Shown here: positions 37,457 to 49,408 of the stretch, in pieces
Layout of the letters: every line of letters starts with the position of its first letter
How positions within the stretch are numbered: position 1 is the stretch's first letter
Assembly: GCA_964036195.1 (NCBI GenBank)
Contig: OZ038452.1
Span: 13,572,704-13,636,703 of the forward strand
Direction of reading: 5' to 3'
Source: Sphaerolaimus hirsutus
Taxonomy: Eukaryota; Nematoda; Chromadorea; Monhysterida; Sphaerolaimidae
Length of the DNA: 64,000 bases
Notes under the pieces: generated by a model
The model's input: the letters and a program-made list of their open reading frames with translations, nothing else
Database searches by the model: none
What the model was told of the DNA's origin: nothing
Program-made: the position numbers and the translations under genes

Positions 37457-38456
37457 TCACAGTGGAACTTCTTTCATGTAGCCCGTGAGAACAATTCTCA
37501 GTGGAGGTGACCAGTTAATGGCTGGCGCATCCACCTGCGAGAGACCGTTGGAGGCAAACACGTGTTTTTACATTTTGTATCACATTGTCTACTGGCTGCA
37601 TTGTCTTCTTGCTTCAAAATCTACCACGTTCCATCTCACAATGAACAAGGACTTGAACCACAATCTCCCTGTGGAACACCTGGTAGATAATTCTGCATAA
37701 CATTTAGTTTTCATTGATAGGCATGACTTAACCCATCATAATTTAGGTCAAAATAGTAAGATAGTATTCAAAACATGCAGTAGGCTCAGTCTCAGTGTAT
37801 ATAGGTACCTATAGAGGAAATAGTCTCGCCGACTTACACTGAGTGGCTTGGCCGGGCCGTGGCAGCACCTGGCCGGCTGCACCATGACCATCAGGGCACC
37901 CCGTTCCGGGTCGCACGCGTCCGCCAGCGTGGTCACCGCCTCCCGCGCGTGCGCTATGCGCATGCAGTGCCCTTCGCTCCGACTGCGCTTGTCTGCGTTA
38001 TCGCTTCGTTCTTTGTGGCCGCATACTTTTGTACCATATCATTTAATGACAAAATGGGCCATTATCGGTTAAGCTGAGTTTGCCAACACAAACGTTTACT
38101 CAACCCACTCACAATCTATAAACCTCCATGACGGTGGGCACTGTCTCTCACTAGCGCCAGATTTTTCACAACTCTGCTGTCTGTTATGAGTGCTGCTGGC
38201 ACGCAGCCAAATGCGTTCCACCTCTGGGCGGACATGTGCCAGTTCTTGGTCAACTGGAGCACATACGTGACCCACCAGCCACCCTGCCATGGCCGCTGAG
38301 TCAATGTCACTGTGAGCGCCTGGTAGCGAGTTTAATTTTGCATCGAAATTGTGCGTTTGAAGAAAGCTGAAATTTACCTGTGAGGTCGGCACGCGACACT
38401 GCAAGTACTGGAAGACGCAGGAGGACGCAAACATTCTCACCAGATTCACATGGTGC
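37457..38456 (-). other. DGKZ: DGK C-terminal exons without ankyrin repeats
   Basis: Four exons after the accessory domain match the part of zeta that precedes the ankyrin repeats: CPPSWRFID (zeta SPKWCFLDA), then MRIAHAREA (zeta YRIDRAQEH). The frame then closes with a 25-residue exon (37534-37457) ending KEVPL and TGA. No ankyrin repeats follow in about 3.3 kb downstream, which is filled by TIR elements. The last exon rests only on a GTAAGT donor, a CTCTCGCAG acceptor and a phase match. Confidence 0.55.
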
Positions 38457-41400
38457 CTGCGAAATTAGCAATTGATCGTATGAAATGATTTGTTCATCCC
38501 CACATCACACAAAACATTTTCCGTTTTTAAAATGTCAAATCTCTTTCATCATTTCTCCCGTCTTCTTGCTCACATGCTCAAAATGCACCCTAACCCACCT
38601 GACTACTGCCACTTGGCTGTCTGCCAACTGCGCTCATCATACTGACTTTAGAGCCAGCTGTGGACCTCTTGCTGCAGCGCAATATGGGCACGGTGTTGTG
38701 CGGCGTGATGCGCACAACGCTGGGTGCGAGCAGACATGGTTCGCCATCTACTTGGGCTGGGATCGCCTTGCCCGTGGTCAGGCGCGCTGTGCGACACTGG
38801 GCCAGGGCGATGCCTTTGCCACCTAGCTGAAGGGCCGCCTGCGGGTGTGGGTGCGATGCATAATACTCGATCCCGGTGTCAATGATAATTTCAATGTGAT
38901 AAAAGTTACTCAATGGGCAACATAAGGAGTAAATATCTTTACAGAAGAGATGATGACTGGGGGAAGAAATTTTCCTATAAAGCTGTACAGAGCTCAGTCC
39001 CTGTGAAATTCCTCGTAAAATGTCAAATGTCATGCACAGTGTCAAAAGTCATGTAAAATGTCCTGTAAAATGTCAACAGTTTGCCATTTTACAGGGCACT
39101 TTACATGACCATTCATATTTTGCAAAACATTTGGTGTCTGGGAATCAGAGTTGTTGAAACGTATTTACGTCTACTCGATAAATACGTATACTCGCGTACT
39201 GCGTAAATACGTTTACGTTTCCTCCTGAAAAAACACACCGGTACTCACATACTCGCGTACTTTTTGAAAATACGCGAGTACAGAAAACGTATTTAAAGGG
39301 GACAGAAAATGACAAACATAGGACATTTTCCTAAGAAATACTTATCAGGAGAGAAAAACACAAACTTTGATGTATTTCAGAGTAAAAATTGGAGAAAAAA
39401 CACACCGATTTTTGTGTTATTTTCATTTCATTTCATCAACAATACCACGGGTGGCTACGCGAGTCATGGCAGTATCCTCAATACACAAACAAAGAAGAAA
39501 AATAATTCAAACATACGACGGGTATTATACGATATTATATAAGGACAGGGCGGTGAACAACATCTAAATGTTAGTAACATGAGCACCAATTTTATATTAT
39601 TGTAATAGTAGCATGAGAAAGCGATACCAAGGCCTTGGAATTTTTCAATTACTAATAGTATTGAAGACCTAACAAACAGTAGGTAAGAGTATTGAATATT
39701 TAAATGGCGAGCGGGTCAAATAAGCGAATATACGTATAAGAGAGTACTGCTGCGAGGAACTATGAGGGAGTAGACATGAGTATATGTTATATAGTTAGTA
39801 TATAGTTATGTTTGTGAAAAAAATGCTCACTTTTACGTTTTCTGTGAGAAAAATATCCATTTTCACATTTTCCCTGGAAAAAATACTCATTTTTACGTTT
39901 TCTCTGGAAAAAAAGTATTTTACTCTTGTTTTACGCAGTGTAAAAGTAAAAATAAAATACTTTGTGTTTTCTGTACGCATGTGTGAGTAAAATAAAAATA
40001 TTTTACGTTTACATTTAAAAACGTTCAGTACTTTTAACAACTCTGCTGGGAATGGAAGCGGTATTCTCAGTAAATACAACATACCAGCATTTTTGTGGTA
40101 AAGCCAATAACTTCAATCTTGCCATCATTCACAGCTGCCTTTCCCATACCTGCCCTGGTAGCACTGTCAGTTGGCCACGGCTGCACACCACCAGCGTAGT
40201 ATGGGATATTGTGGAATAAGATACAGTGTAGTTTGTAATCTTTGATCTTGTCTGTTACATCCAGGCCGTCACACTGCAGGGTGGGTGGTTATCTGGTATT
40301 TAGATTATTTTAGCTGATTTGAAAATAGATCGAAAAAATTTTATTTGGGCACACAAACTAGTTTTCATGACTCCAATTTGAAAACTTAATTTGAAACTGA
40401 ATGGCAATGCATCGCTGTACAGTTTTCAAAACATGTAAATTTGCATTGTTAGTTTTCAAAAACTGCAATCATATGCGTATTTTTGTTTTGATAATTTGAT
40501 AAAGCTAGGTAGATGATTTTTTCTCAAACACTGTTCTCCTCACTTACCTCCAGGTAGATGTGCTCGCTCAAATTCCTCCACGTTCTCTTGAACAAATCAA
40601 CTGTACCCAATCCTCCATAAACCATTCGATTTTTGAGTCTACTATTGAACATCTCGGGGTTGGCACTGCGACTCTGGTGAAACTGCAGTGCGACATGCGC
40701 GTCAGCGCCAATGCTAAAGTAGTTATTCATGACAGCCAGCGGTAATTTGTCGACCACACTTGGCCCATCTTCATTGTCAGACCATTCAACGCCAATATTG
40801 GGCTGGACAGTGATGGCCCACCTGTTCATGGTGTCTGTGATGCAGCCAGAGTGCACTCTGGTCAGAATTGAGCTCAGGGGGTCATCTGAGAAGGCGCCAC
40901 CCCAACCTGCGGGTGGAGGGTGGAGTCAACTGAATGAGCTGGTCCGGAGAACAATGTGAACATTTTGTATGATACCAATTCAAGAAACTGTTATGCCCCG
41001 TGAATCAGTGAGAGATCTTATTAAAAACCATTAACAATGAACGGAATATTTTTGCGTGAGAATTTGTAGCCAAGAATTACCCATCTCTCACAAAATTCAT
41101 ACGTACCGAATGTGCGCGCCAGATCATTGCCAGTGCCCAGAGGAAGTGCTGCTAGTGGTGGGTACAACTCAGTCCCACCGCTCTGAAAAGTAATTGCCCT
41201 TTCTGTCTAACTTTATGTAAATAAATTCTGCACCATTGTGGCTATGCACGTAACCTCACTGCAGGTCAACTGAAAAATCTCTTTTTAACACGGTTTTTAC
41301 TTCACGGAAAAACATTTATTTGTCTGTTATTAGTAGTGAAACTATACATACCTTCCCGCTAACTGAAGCGTGTTTAAGGCATATTGCAAACAGTTGACTC

Positions 41401-44400
41401 CAGCTCAGTTGACCGACAGTGAACCAGTGTCAGCAGCGCCAACAGACTGGAATCTTACTATTATTTCATCCAAAGCGGAGAAAACCCATCCAGCTGTGCC
41501 ATCGCCTCCCAGCACTAGAATTTTACACCTGTGCATTATTTTTTGATACATTCGCAGTCCAAACTGCGGCCCATTTGTCACAGTCAGATCGAAGCATTGT
41601 CTTGGATTGAGCAGCCATTGTACAGATGATAAAAGTCGCCTCCCTTTGCCCCCGCCTGACTTCGGATTGACAAAGACTATGAGAGGTGATTGGCCGAGGT
41701 CCGGTGCCTGAATACATTTTCCCTTTGTCGGTGTTTAGGTGAAGTTATGATTTAGAAGTACCTTGAAACAGCAATAACCTTGTCATGCGTGACTCCCAAT
41801 TTTGCTACGTATGAAACACTTATTTGTGGCTTGGGTGGCTGCCGTAAACTCTGGCTCTGTGCGTTCAATGCAGTAAAACGGTGTTAATTTCATTATTAAA
41901 GGAAATTTCCAAATAACCTTGTTGATTCCTCTGACGCCTGTCTTCCTAGCTGTCTGTGTCTTTTCTTCAATTCTGTGAGAATATTCAAAGTTTAGCTGAA
42001 AACAGGCACATTCCTTCACAATATCCAACAATAACCGACCTGACAATCCAAGCAGGCGGCGTAATCAGAGGTGCCAGAGTGCCGCCGTTGCAAATCTGCT
42101 GAGTGAGCTGCGCATCGAAACAACCTTGCTTGTTGTGGTAGCACACCTTGCACCAGCTGCATTGCACGGCATCGCGGCCACTCTGCATTCGGGTAGACAT
42201 CAGTTTTCATATCATTAAGTTTGGTTTCAGTGAGCTTAATTAGTTAACTTAACCTTATCTGAAAAAATCCCTTGTTGGAGAGATCTATCACACGCAGCGC
42301 ACTTTCCTTCGGGGGACGAGCTGTGTAATTAGAGTCGATTATTCACGAATTTATGAATTCCTCAAAGAACACATCGTTCATTTAATTAAATACTTCACGG
42401 ACCGAAACAGCCAATGGTGATTCTGCACGGATCTGTGGGCCTCCAGTGCGGCGCGGCCGCGGTCATCTACGCTTTCGTTGGCAAATGTGCGCATCAGGTG
42501 CAACTGGGACGGCACGAACGTGGGCTTGCAGGAAACGCCCATCTGCGTATCGTATGGTTGTAGTCTGGTAGCGATGTCCACAGTGTTCAAAGTACTCAGC
42601 GGACAGCACAGTTTACATGCGCAAATACTTATGTCTTACGTAATAATACGCCAGCCAACGCAACTCCTCAACCTTTCGCAAAAAAATGTAAATATCAAAA
42701 GGCAAAACGATGTTGTCATGCGTGAAACGCCTTTTTTATTCTTGGGACAATGCAATCAGAAAAATGCATAATAAAATACAAAAATGCACACAACAGTAGA
42801 GCCCACCTTATCGGCGACAGGTATGCACGCAGTGTGCAGCACGAGTCGACAAGCGTTGCACCTCTGCTTTCTGCCGCCGGTGGGTGTGGCGGGCACTTGC
42901 GACAGTTCCGTGGCGCTGGCGTTCCTCTGCTGGTGGTGCAACTGGTGCTGCATGCACGCGTGCGCCGACACCAAGTAGCAGTCGACCGGACTGCCAGACT
43001 CCGCCCCGCTGGGAACCAACTGCCAAATGTGCTGGCCTGACATGCGCGTGTTTTGTTGCGGTTGTGTGGGTTGTGTACTGGGATGTTTGGGTACTTGGAT
43101 GTTATCGTCGCCCGTTATGTCACAATGATGACTGAACCCATAGGCACAAACCTTGTTGAACAGCAGGCTCGTTCCAATATTTTGGTCCATGCACGTTTAC
43201 CTGCCATTTTGCACCAACTGCGGACAGCATGTACTCCGCACGTGTTTTCAAGAGCGGTGATTGGGCCAGAGCTTCTCTGTGATTATCAAGCATTAATTTT
43301 TTATGTTTTTTTTTTAAATTATAGACGAGCTTTATGTGAATGCAAGTAGACTGTATTTCACCTTTCCGATTGACCCATTTCCGGAAAAAGCAGTCGCATC
43401 TGTTCTGAGCCGACAGCACTGCATTTTGTCGACGCGTCGCTGGGCAGCCTGAAAAATGAGTCAAGTCCAGACAATAAAGAAAATGCAATAGGTATGTAAA
43501 AAAAAGTAAAAAAGTAAGTAAGTATAAAAAAGTCACTGCAGCAAGGCATCACAAACTTCACGTGCTTTTCTGAATCACGTTACAAAGCCTAGATATTGAA
43601 ATACAATAAAAACCTGCCAAATGCTAAATAAAGACCGCGTCAGGACCATTTGAGAATAAAAAAAGTTATAAAGTTAATATTGTTAAGTTTAATTCTTAAA
43701 TTTGGACGAAAGACAACAATTGCGACCAATCCTTTACCCGACCAAAATCTTAACAAACGTGTAAAATTCCCACCACCAGTTACCGTTCTCTCCTGTGCTT
43801 CCTGGCTTTCTTGCTGCCAGGTCGGTCGTGCATCAAGCTGGACGCATCGTCGCCGATATCGGATTCATTCGAGTCAGCCGAGTGCATGCCGGTGCTGACC
43901 GATCGCGAACGGCACATGGTAAGCGCGCCGCCGCCGTGCTGCTGCGATTGCGCTTGCCGCTGCGGCTGGTCGGTCGCTTTGCGGCTGCGGCGCTTGCGCG
44001 ACGACTGCACGTGCAGCGTGGCCAGCGACATTTCTGAGTCAGCCGCCCGCAGCCTGTAGGATGGGTGACGGTTTTCATCTGACGGGGACGACTCGCCGCG
44101 GTGGCTTCACCCGATTATTCAGGGTATTTTGTACTTGGGTACGTATTTCAAAATGTTTTCTCGTTTTTTTCTTCAAATTCTATCGAAAATATTTGAAAAA
44201 TGTCTCACATTTTCTGTAAAAACATAGATAATTTGAAAAGCCGATTTTTCTACATAACCGTTTACTTTTTCCAAAATCACAGTATTTTAATAACTGCGAC
44301 TTCTGCCACTAAACAAACCGTCCCATCCACCAACCTTGGATTGACTCTAACGAGTGCCGTATTAAAATTGGTCCACGCGTGGATGGCGGCGGCTAGTCTC

Positions 44401-44533
44401 GGCTGCAATTCGAGTTCGAAAAGGCTGTGCGCTCGGCTTTCTTCTCGATTGCGTTGGTGCTGTCTGGAGCAGCCGGCGCGGTGGCCCGTGGACAGATTGA
44501 GCGATTGGCCGCGCGACTGCCTGTCTAGTGCTG
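37457..44533 (-). CDS. DGKZ: type IV (zeta/iota-like) diacylglycerol kinase, 5' end not found
   Basis: This kinase phosphorylates diacylglycerol to phosphatidic acid and so ends DAG signalling. I rebuilt 17 exons on the minus strand: 44533-44335, 44053-43784, 43448-43362, 43077-42807, 42542-42403, 42320-42254, 42182-42040, 41972-41918, 41707-41459, 41182-41107, 40906-40548, 40273-40085, 38838-38599, 38456-38378, 38319-38113, 37992-37838, 37534-37457. Phases agree throughout, giving about 953 residues plus the missing N-terminus. The catalytic core matches zeta/iota closely: FVNPKSGG, GGDGT, LPLGTGNDLAR, NNYFSIGADAHVAL, CDGLDVTDKI and QVDGEPC. Exons before 43077 are a Ser/Arg/Gln-rich, probably disordered region placed mainly by phase. 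The exon at 44533 needs an upstream partner in phase 1 that I could not locate. The last two exons are less certain. Confidence 0.88.
39150..39305. repeat. AAACGTATTTAC / AGTATACG repeat family in a DGK intron
   Basis: Degenerate AACGTATTTACTCTGTACTCG sequence, also at 12270-12410, 21775-21935, 50840-51600 and 62785-62945. The rest of 38839-40084 contains related ACGTTTT low-complexity DNA (39830-40030) and no exon. Confidence 0.55.
40085..41707 (-). other. DGKZ: DGK catalytic and accessory domains
   Basis: Exons 41707-41459 and 41182-41107 hold the DAGKc catalytic domain. It has PLIVFVNPKSGGGKGRR, the ATP-binding glycine motif LGGDGTAGW and LPLGTGNDLART. Exons 40906-40548 and 40273-40085 start the accessory domain, with FHQSRSANPEMFNSR and FHNIPYYAGG; exon 38838-38599 completes it (AALQLGGKG, AIPAQVDGEPC). 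In the IPYYAGG exon, the zeta residues RHDDGYLEVIGF read VNDGKIEVIGF. Confidence 0.9.
42040..43077 (-). other. DGKZ: DGK tandem C1 (zinc-binding) region
   Basis: Exons 43077-42807 and 42542-42403 encode the first C1 domain: QHIWQL, then a Cys/His set in QRCNACRLVLHTAC and CKPTF. The linker to HHWLF matches human zeta. Exons 42320-42254 and 42182-42040 encode the second C1 domain: GKCAACDRSLQQG, CSWCKVCYHNKQGC and PPAWIV. The first domain has an extra His/Gln-rich insertion (MQHQLHHQQRNA) not seen in mammalian zeta or iota. Confidence 0.85.
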
Positions 44534-45225
44534 CTGTGGGGGGGGGGGGACATGTTTGAGGTGCTGTGACTGGGAAATTTTCGAAGTTGACGAAAAAATA
44601 GGAAGGCGGTCACGAACTAGAATGGCGTCTCTAATAGAAGGGCAAATAAAATAGTTGACGAACAATATAATAAGGGCGCCTTTCTATTAGTATGAAATGC
44701 GGTAGGTTGAAGTCGTCGCGGAAAGGACAATAATTTACGTTGGGCGAAATTTTTGCGACAAGATTTAACTGTAAACGGGTCGATTATGCCTGTTTTTCTG
44801 TATTTGACCATTTTCTGGCTCAACTTTCTGTTTTCTGTTTCAGCATAGGTAACTGTTAAAACTGTATTCAGGTTTTTCAATTATGTGAATTTTTCTGTTT
44901 CCAGCAAAATTTCTTCAAATCTTCTCATTTCTGGAAAAAAATTCTGCAAATTTTTCATTTCCAGCAAAATTGCTGCATTTTTGCATTTCCAAGAAACTTT
45001 TCGCAATTTTTATCCGTTTCTGTGCAAATTTTTTTTGACACTCTAATGACGATAAAGGTCTCCTATTTGTTTCTCCAGTTTCTGACCAATTACATTAATC
45101 GTGCTCAAAACTCACCGTTTCCCTAAATATCAATTTTCAGTTATTTCAGTCATTTTTCCATCGAAATTTATGATGAAGGTAAAATAAACTGGAATCATTG
45201 AAATATTGGTATCTCCAGGTGCCAA

Positions 45226-45403
45226 TCCCAAGCCCTGTAAAGTGTAAAGTAAAGTGTCAAATGTAAAGTCAAATGCAAAGTTAAATGTCAATTGTCATGC
45301 AACATTCAGTAATAAAATCTTTTCTTTTTTGTTTTGATTGACACTTGACTTTGCATTTGACTTTACATTTGACACTTTACTTTACACTTTACAGGGCTTG
45401 GGA
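45226..45403. mobile_element. foldback element, TCCCAAGCCCTGTAAAG ends
   Basis: Near-perfect 178-bp inverted repeat of TAAAGTGTCAAATGTAAAG sequence. Related pieces (CATGTAAAATGTC, TTTACAGGGC) occur at 30955-31035, 39010-39115 and 55600-55760. The rest of 44640-45225 is low-complexity TTTCCAGCAAAATT. Confidence 0.7.
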
Positions 45404-45531
45404 CTGCCCCCAGAAATAGTTGACAATTTTATTAACATTGAGTTTTTTACACGATTATGGTATTGTTTGGTACATTGTCCACCACAAATTTGAGGCCCGT
45501 ATCCCCAGGGAAAACTGTACACAAAATTTAC

Positions 45532-45751
45532 CTCCGTGTTGTCGGCGACTTCTATGAGAATCCATAACCCGGAAGTTTTTGCCTTTTTATGATCGATATA
45601 TTTTTCGATCTGGCTACTTTTCTGCTGCATCAAAGCTTCTGGTAAACGGCTGATCGCTACATTAATGTAAAGAATGCCTAAAGCTGCGATTACACTGGCA
45701 CGTGTGTCGACAAAAAAGTTTTTGGGCTTCAATTTTCTTGTGTCACGAAAA
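45532..45751 (-). CDS. coding-like exon, unidentified gene
   Basis: This 220-nt stretch follows an ATATTCAG acceptor and ends at GAG/GTAAAT. It reads KPKNFFVDTRASVIAALGI and later QQKSSQIEKYIDHKKAK, ending ILIEVADNTE. The composition is protein-like, but the family is unknown. It enters in phase 2 and leaves in phase 0, so it does not join directly to 46071-45916 (which leaves in phase 0) or to the kinase exon at 44533 (which needs phase 1). Confidence 0.33.
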
Positions 45752-45915
45752 CTGAATATTTGTTGTGTCAGACACCTAGATCTCGATCACTCTTTTTGCC
45801 TGAGACAAACATAAATTGTCATCTATGACGTAATCATACACAATCAACAAAAAATATATTTTGTCGTCACAGGCTGTCGGTTCGGTTGCGGTAATTTGTC
45901 AGCCACCAAAAGCAC

Positions 45916-46071
45916 CTGCGCATATAGGTACTTGGTTTCGTTTAGCTGTAACAAAGAATTTTGTTCCCATTTAAGGAATGAACGAGCTTGTCTGCAGGAT
46001 CCAAATTTGCATACAGTAATGGACTGCAAATTGAATGAGTGGTTTGGACAGCCGCCGACGCTAATTTTCAC
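45916..46071 (-). CDS. coding-like exon, unidentified gene
   Basis: A 52-codon open stretch lies between a GGGCACAG acceptor and a GCGCAG/GTGCTT donor, reading VKISVGGCPNHSFNLQS and ending NETKYLYAQ. The Cys pattern (Cys-Pro, Cys-Lys, Ser-Cys-Arg) and an Asn-Glu-Thr sequon suggest an extracellular domain, but I do not recognise it. It lies upstream of the kinase gene on the same strand and could be part of that gene or a separate one. Confidence 0.35.
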
Positions 46072-46455
46072 CTGTGCCCTGCCCACCACTTTGCATGGTC
46101 ATGGAGTGGCTAATGAGGTCTTGATCAATGTTACATTTCGCTGTCGTAGATGACTTCAGTTCTTACGTTTTCATTTTTAACCCTTAGTTTCGGTGTGGGT
46201 TGCGGTGTCGATACTTCTAAAGGTCGATTAGTCCAAAAATTGATTTGCTGCGAATTGCATTTACCTATAGGTAGATTTTTACCAATTACTTGTATACCGT
46301 ATTTCCTCGAAATACCCCCCCCCTCGAAATACCCCCCCCCCCTCAAAATGGACACTATGAACTTATAAACCCCCCTCGAAATACCCCCCTCAAAATGGAC
46401 ACTATGAACTTATAAACCCCCCTCGAAATACCCCCCCCCCAAATTTAGTGTATAG

Positions 46456-46903
46456 TAACGATGGAAAAAAAAAGATTCGAAAATTCGAATTTTTTCGGAC
46501 TTCTCGAATTTTTGAGCACACGGTGAAAAAAATACATAAAAATCGATTTTTTTCAAAAGATTCGAAAAGACTTTAAATTTTTTTAGGTGATTCAAGGCAT
46601 TGATATGTATTCTTAAGTTCAACGTTCTAAATCAATTGACAATTGACTTGCGGTGTGTCTGAGCTGTAATAAAAACGTAAAACGTTGACTTCCAGGTTCA
46701 ATAAAGTTTTGAATGCAATTTTTTCAAAAAATTTGAAAACTATTGAAAAAAATTCGAAAACTACCCAAAAAATTCGAAAATTCTAAAACTAAATCCGAAA
46801 ATTCGAAAACTTTTTCTGGGAAAAATTCGAAAATTCGAAAAGTCATTTCATAAAAAATACTTAAAAATTTAAATACTTTTTTCTGGAGGGTTTGCCATCG
46901 TTA
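46456..46903. mobile_element. TTCGAAAA-array element nested in the 1.5-kb element
   Basis: Begins TAACGATGGAAAAA and ends GCCATCGTTA. GTGTATAG flanks both sides (46448-46455, 46904-46911). The related copy at 49.8 kb has the intact empty site TAGTGTATAGAGAAC. Confidence 0.85.
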
Positions 46904-46931
46904 GTGTATAGAGAACGTAAATAACAAAGGT

Positions 46932-47255
46932 TTGTCATCCTGGCAATGCAGAACACACGTTAAAAACAATGAACTAAATTGGTTTCATGCACGCCACAAT
47001 AATTTAAGAGTATTTAAACGACAGTCACAAAAAATATGTACATACTGTAGTACATCAGTGGTAAAACTAAGAGGGGATCTAAATCATGTCCTCGGAATCT
47101 GTAAAGGTAATGAATCAGAAAGAGAAGCTATATATAAAACAAAATGCTCAATACCCTGTAAATTTAGGGATTCACTTCTAGGAGGAGACCTGTGTCATGC
47201 GCACAGAAAAGCATGTGACGAGATGATACGAGTGTGGATAAATCTTCTGGGATGA
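46932..47255 (+). CDS. possible element-borne Cys-rich reading frame (about 100 residues)
   Basis: Inside the 1.5-kb TACCGTATTTCC element, a plus-strand frame encodes CTYCSTSVVKLRGDLNHVLGIC, then KCSIPCKFRD and CHAHRKACDE. The CxxC...H...C spacing looks like a zinc-binding module of a transposon protein, but I cannot assign it. The matching region is deleted in the smaller element copy at 49678. No clear start-codon context is visible, and it may be a remnant. Confidence 0.3.
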   Translation: MSSWQCRTHVKNNELNWFHARHNNLRVFKRQSQKICTYCSTSVVKLRGDLNHVLGICKGNESEREAIYKTKCSIPCKFRDSLLGGDLCHAHRKACDEMIRVWINLLG

Positions 47256-47801
47256 TTGAAAAATGAAACTTTTGTACACTATGAGTAGAATGAAGGCTGG
47301 TCAATGACCCCAGTCAATGTCTACTTGCAAGCTCAGATTGCAGCTCTGAAGTAATGTGTCAGAAAGGTATGATTTGAATACCATTTATCAATGGGATACG
47401 ATGTACCCACTGCATGTTATGTTAAATACATGTACAGGAACAGTAAACATATATAGGAATGAAAAAAAAATTTTTATCAACACTGGATGGACGAGCCTCC
47501 ATGGCAAAGTCCACGTCGTAAGACAATCCCTGTTAACCATAATAATAATAATGACTCTGCTATGTGAGAACAGTGTTTATAAGTCAACACATTTATACAA
47601 GGCTTTAGAGTCCTATAAATTGCGATTTTTGTTGCATTTTTCGACGTCTGCGTACGTTTCAGACGACAATTTAGTACTGGGATTTCAAAAAATTTCTGGC
47701 GAAAAAATAACCCCCCATAATAATACCCCCTCGTTTAACCCCCTCAAAATTCTCACTCTGAAAAAATAAACCCCCGGGGGGTATTTCGAGGAAATACGGT
47801 A

Positions 47802-49246
47802 GTTCCAAACCTATTGGTCTGTCGGCAAAGCTTTTTCCGTTTCAGGGTCGTCTCGCATTTGGATAGTCCTGGACGATCAGTGGGGTTTCAGCCGGGGTAT
47901 ATCAGCTGGAATTTATTCAAGCACACAATTTTACCGCGAAATTGATTCCGTAAAACTGGATGCAATAATACCGTATTTCTTATAATAGAACGGCATATCA
48001 CCAATAGGACGGTACCTCCAATAGAACGGCAGGTTTTGGCCTGTTTCTGCACTCACGAAACCAATAGAACGGCAGCCTCCAATTGAACGGCACCTCCAAT
48101 AGAACGGCGGGTAGAAATTACGTTGGAGGAATGCCTAAACACAAAAATACTAGAAAAATGGGTGTTGAGAACATCCAAGGTGTTCAGAACTGTGATTCAG
48201 GGTCGTTTTCACATTTGGTTTTGTTTGAATAGATCCCTTGATATCAAAATGTTGTTCATGTTTAATCAAAAACACTTTGTTTAAATGGTAAGAATGTGTG
48301 AAAAAGATTGGTGAAAAAAATAGAACGGCAGCCTCCAATAGAACGGCACCTCCAATAGAGCGGCAGGTAAAAGAGTCGACGAAAAAAAATAGAACGGCAC
48401 TCTTCTATTAGAAGAAATACGGTAATCCATCTCTTAATCCTGTCCAAAACTGAACATACACGATCCACCATTTCCGGAGTTTTCTATTTTTGATGAAATT
48501 TCAATGCAAAATGAGTTGGCAACGTATAGTTGGAGACATGTATTATCATCCACTTTTATGTAATCGATTTCACGATAAACTTTTATTTTTAACTTTTACG
48601 TAGAGCTGTAATTCCATCTTTTATACTCTGACTGAAACCTCAAAATCACAGGGGAGACGATCGTGAAACTGAAACAACTTTCCCGCCGGCCCAATACTTT
48701 ATGAAGCGAGATTTTTTGTCACTGCTCTTAAGTCTTAACATGTATGGTAAAAATGGGTATCCACAAAATACCATTGGAAATGTGTGGAATCTCTTCAGCG
48801 AGACGTCAACAAGTGGCGGTTGTCAGGTGCTTTGTTTGCATGACGAGCAGGTCGGGTGCATGTAAATATTTATGCCTTCCTAATAAAATCTCGAATCTCG
48901 TGTCATTACGCGATCAAGGGATGTAAAAATTGACTCGAAGGCGACTCGGTTCTAGTTTGACACAGCAACCGTTCCTACACTTCCGCGTCTTTCTATTGAT
49001 TTATTTTATCGGCTGTCAGTTTTACTGTAAATTCATGTTCAAAGTATTTAGAGATAATTATTTTAGTCATTTTCTTTATGAATTTTTATCTATTTATCCG
49101 TGAGAAGGCACTTCCAATTTACATTTTTTTGCCAAAGATGAACAGAAATTTTATGACGTGAATATTTGAAGTGAATTCTTCCTTCCTAGTGGATCCGATC
49201 CGAACCAGCTTACAGCACACGTGTTAGAGTCACACCAATAATCACG
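47802..49246. other. no gene seen; AATAGAACGGCA repeats
   Basis: 47965-48425 is an element with ACCGTATTTCTTATAATAGAACGGCA and its inverse ATTAGAAGAAATACGGTA as ends and CCTCCAATAGAACGGCA arrays inside. 48430-49190 is AT-rich, without recognisable features. Confidence 0.5.
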
Positions 49247-49408
49247 TCACGGGTGGCTTCCAAGCTTTACTGCCTCCCGGGTGGGTGGTACTGCCTCCCT
49301 CTCATGCTGCACATAATCATCATCCATGTGCATGCTGCGACCGGCCTCATGCCTCCACTTGACGTCTACCACATCGTGCAGAGCGTCGTCCCGGTGCCGA
49401 GTGTACGT
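49247..49408 (-). CDS. orphan terminal exon, possibly the vesicle-protein tail
   Basis: The minus strand is open for 53 codons to a TGA, with protein-like codon use. It includes VDVKWRHEAGRSMHMDDDY and ends AVKLGSHP. It starts flush against the left end of the inverted-repeat element at 49409, so its splice acceptor is not visible. Being a 3' end on the minus strand downstream of the synaptophysin-family gene, it could be that protein's cytoplasmic tail. That link is only positional. Confidence 0.4.
   Translation of the reverse strand, partial: TYTRHRDDALHDVVDVKWRHEAGRSMHMDDDYVQHEREAVPPTREAVKLGSHP

Larger units (their letters stand above)
46295..47801. mobile_element. 1.5-kb TACCGTATTTCCTCGAAATACCCC element
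   Basis: Inverted ends TACCGTATTTCCTCGAAATA. It carries the Cys-rich frame at 46932-47255 and is itself interrupted by 46456-46903. Its terminal parts match the 499-bp copy at 49678-50176, which looks like an internal-deletion derivative. The TA at each end would fit a TA target site (Tc1/mariner or pogo type); the assignment is tentative. Confidence 0.75.

Noticed and set aside
43362-43448. Alternative reading of this kinase exon ending in RKWVNRKG joined to QHIW at 43036
   Set aside because: It would resemble NGEHIW of vertebrate kinases, but needs a phase-1 partner, and the upstream exon has a stop in that frame. The phase-2 chain through 43077 is consistent.
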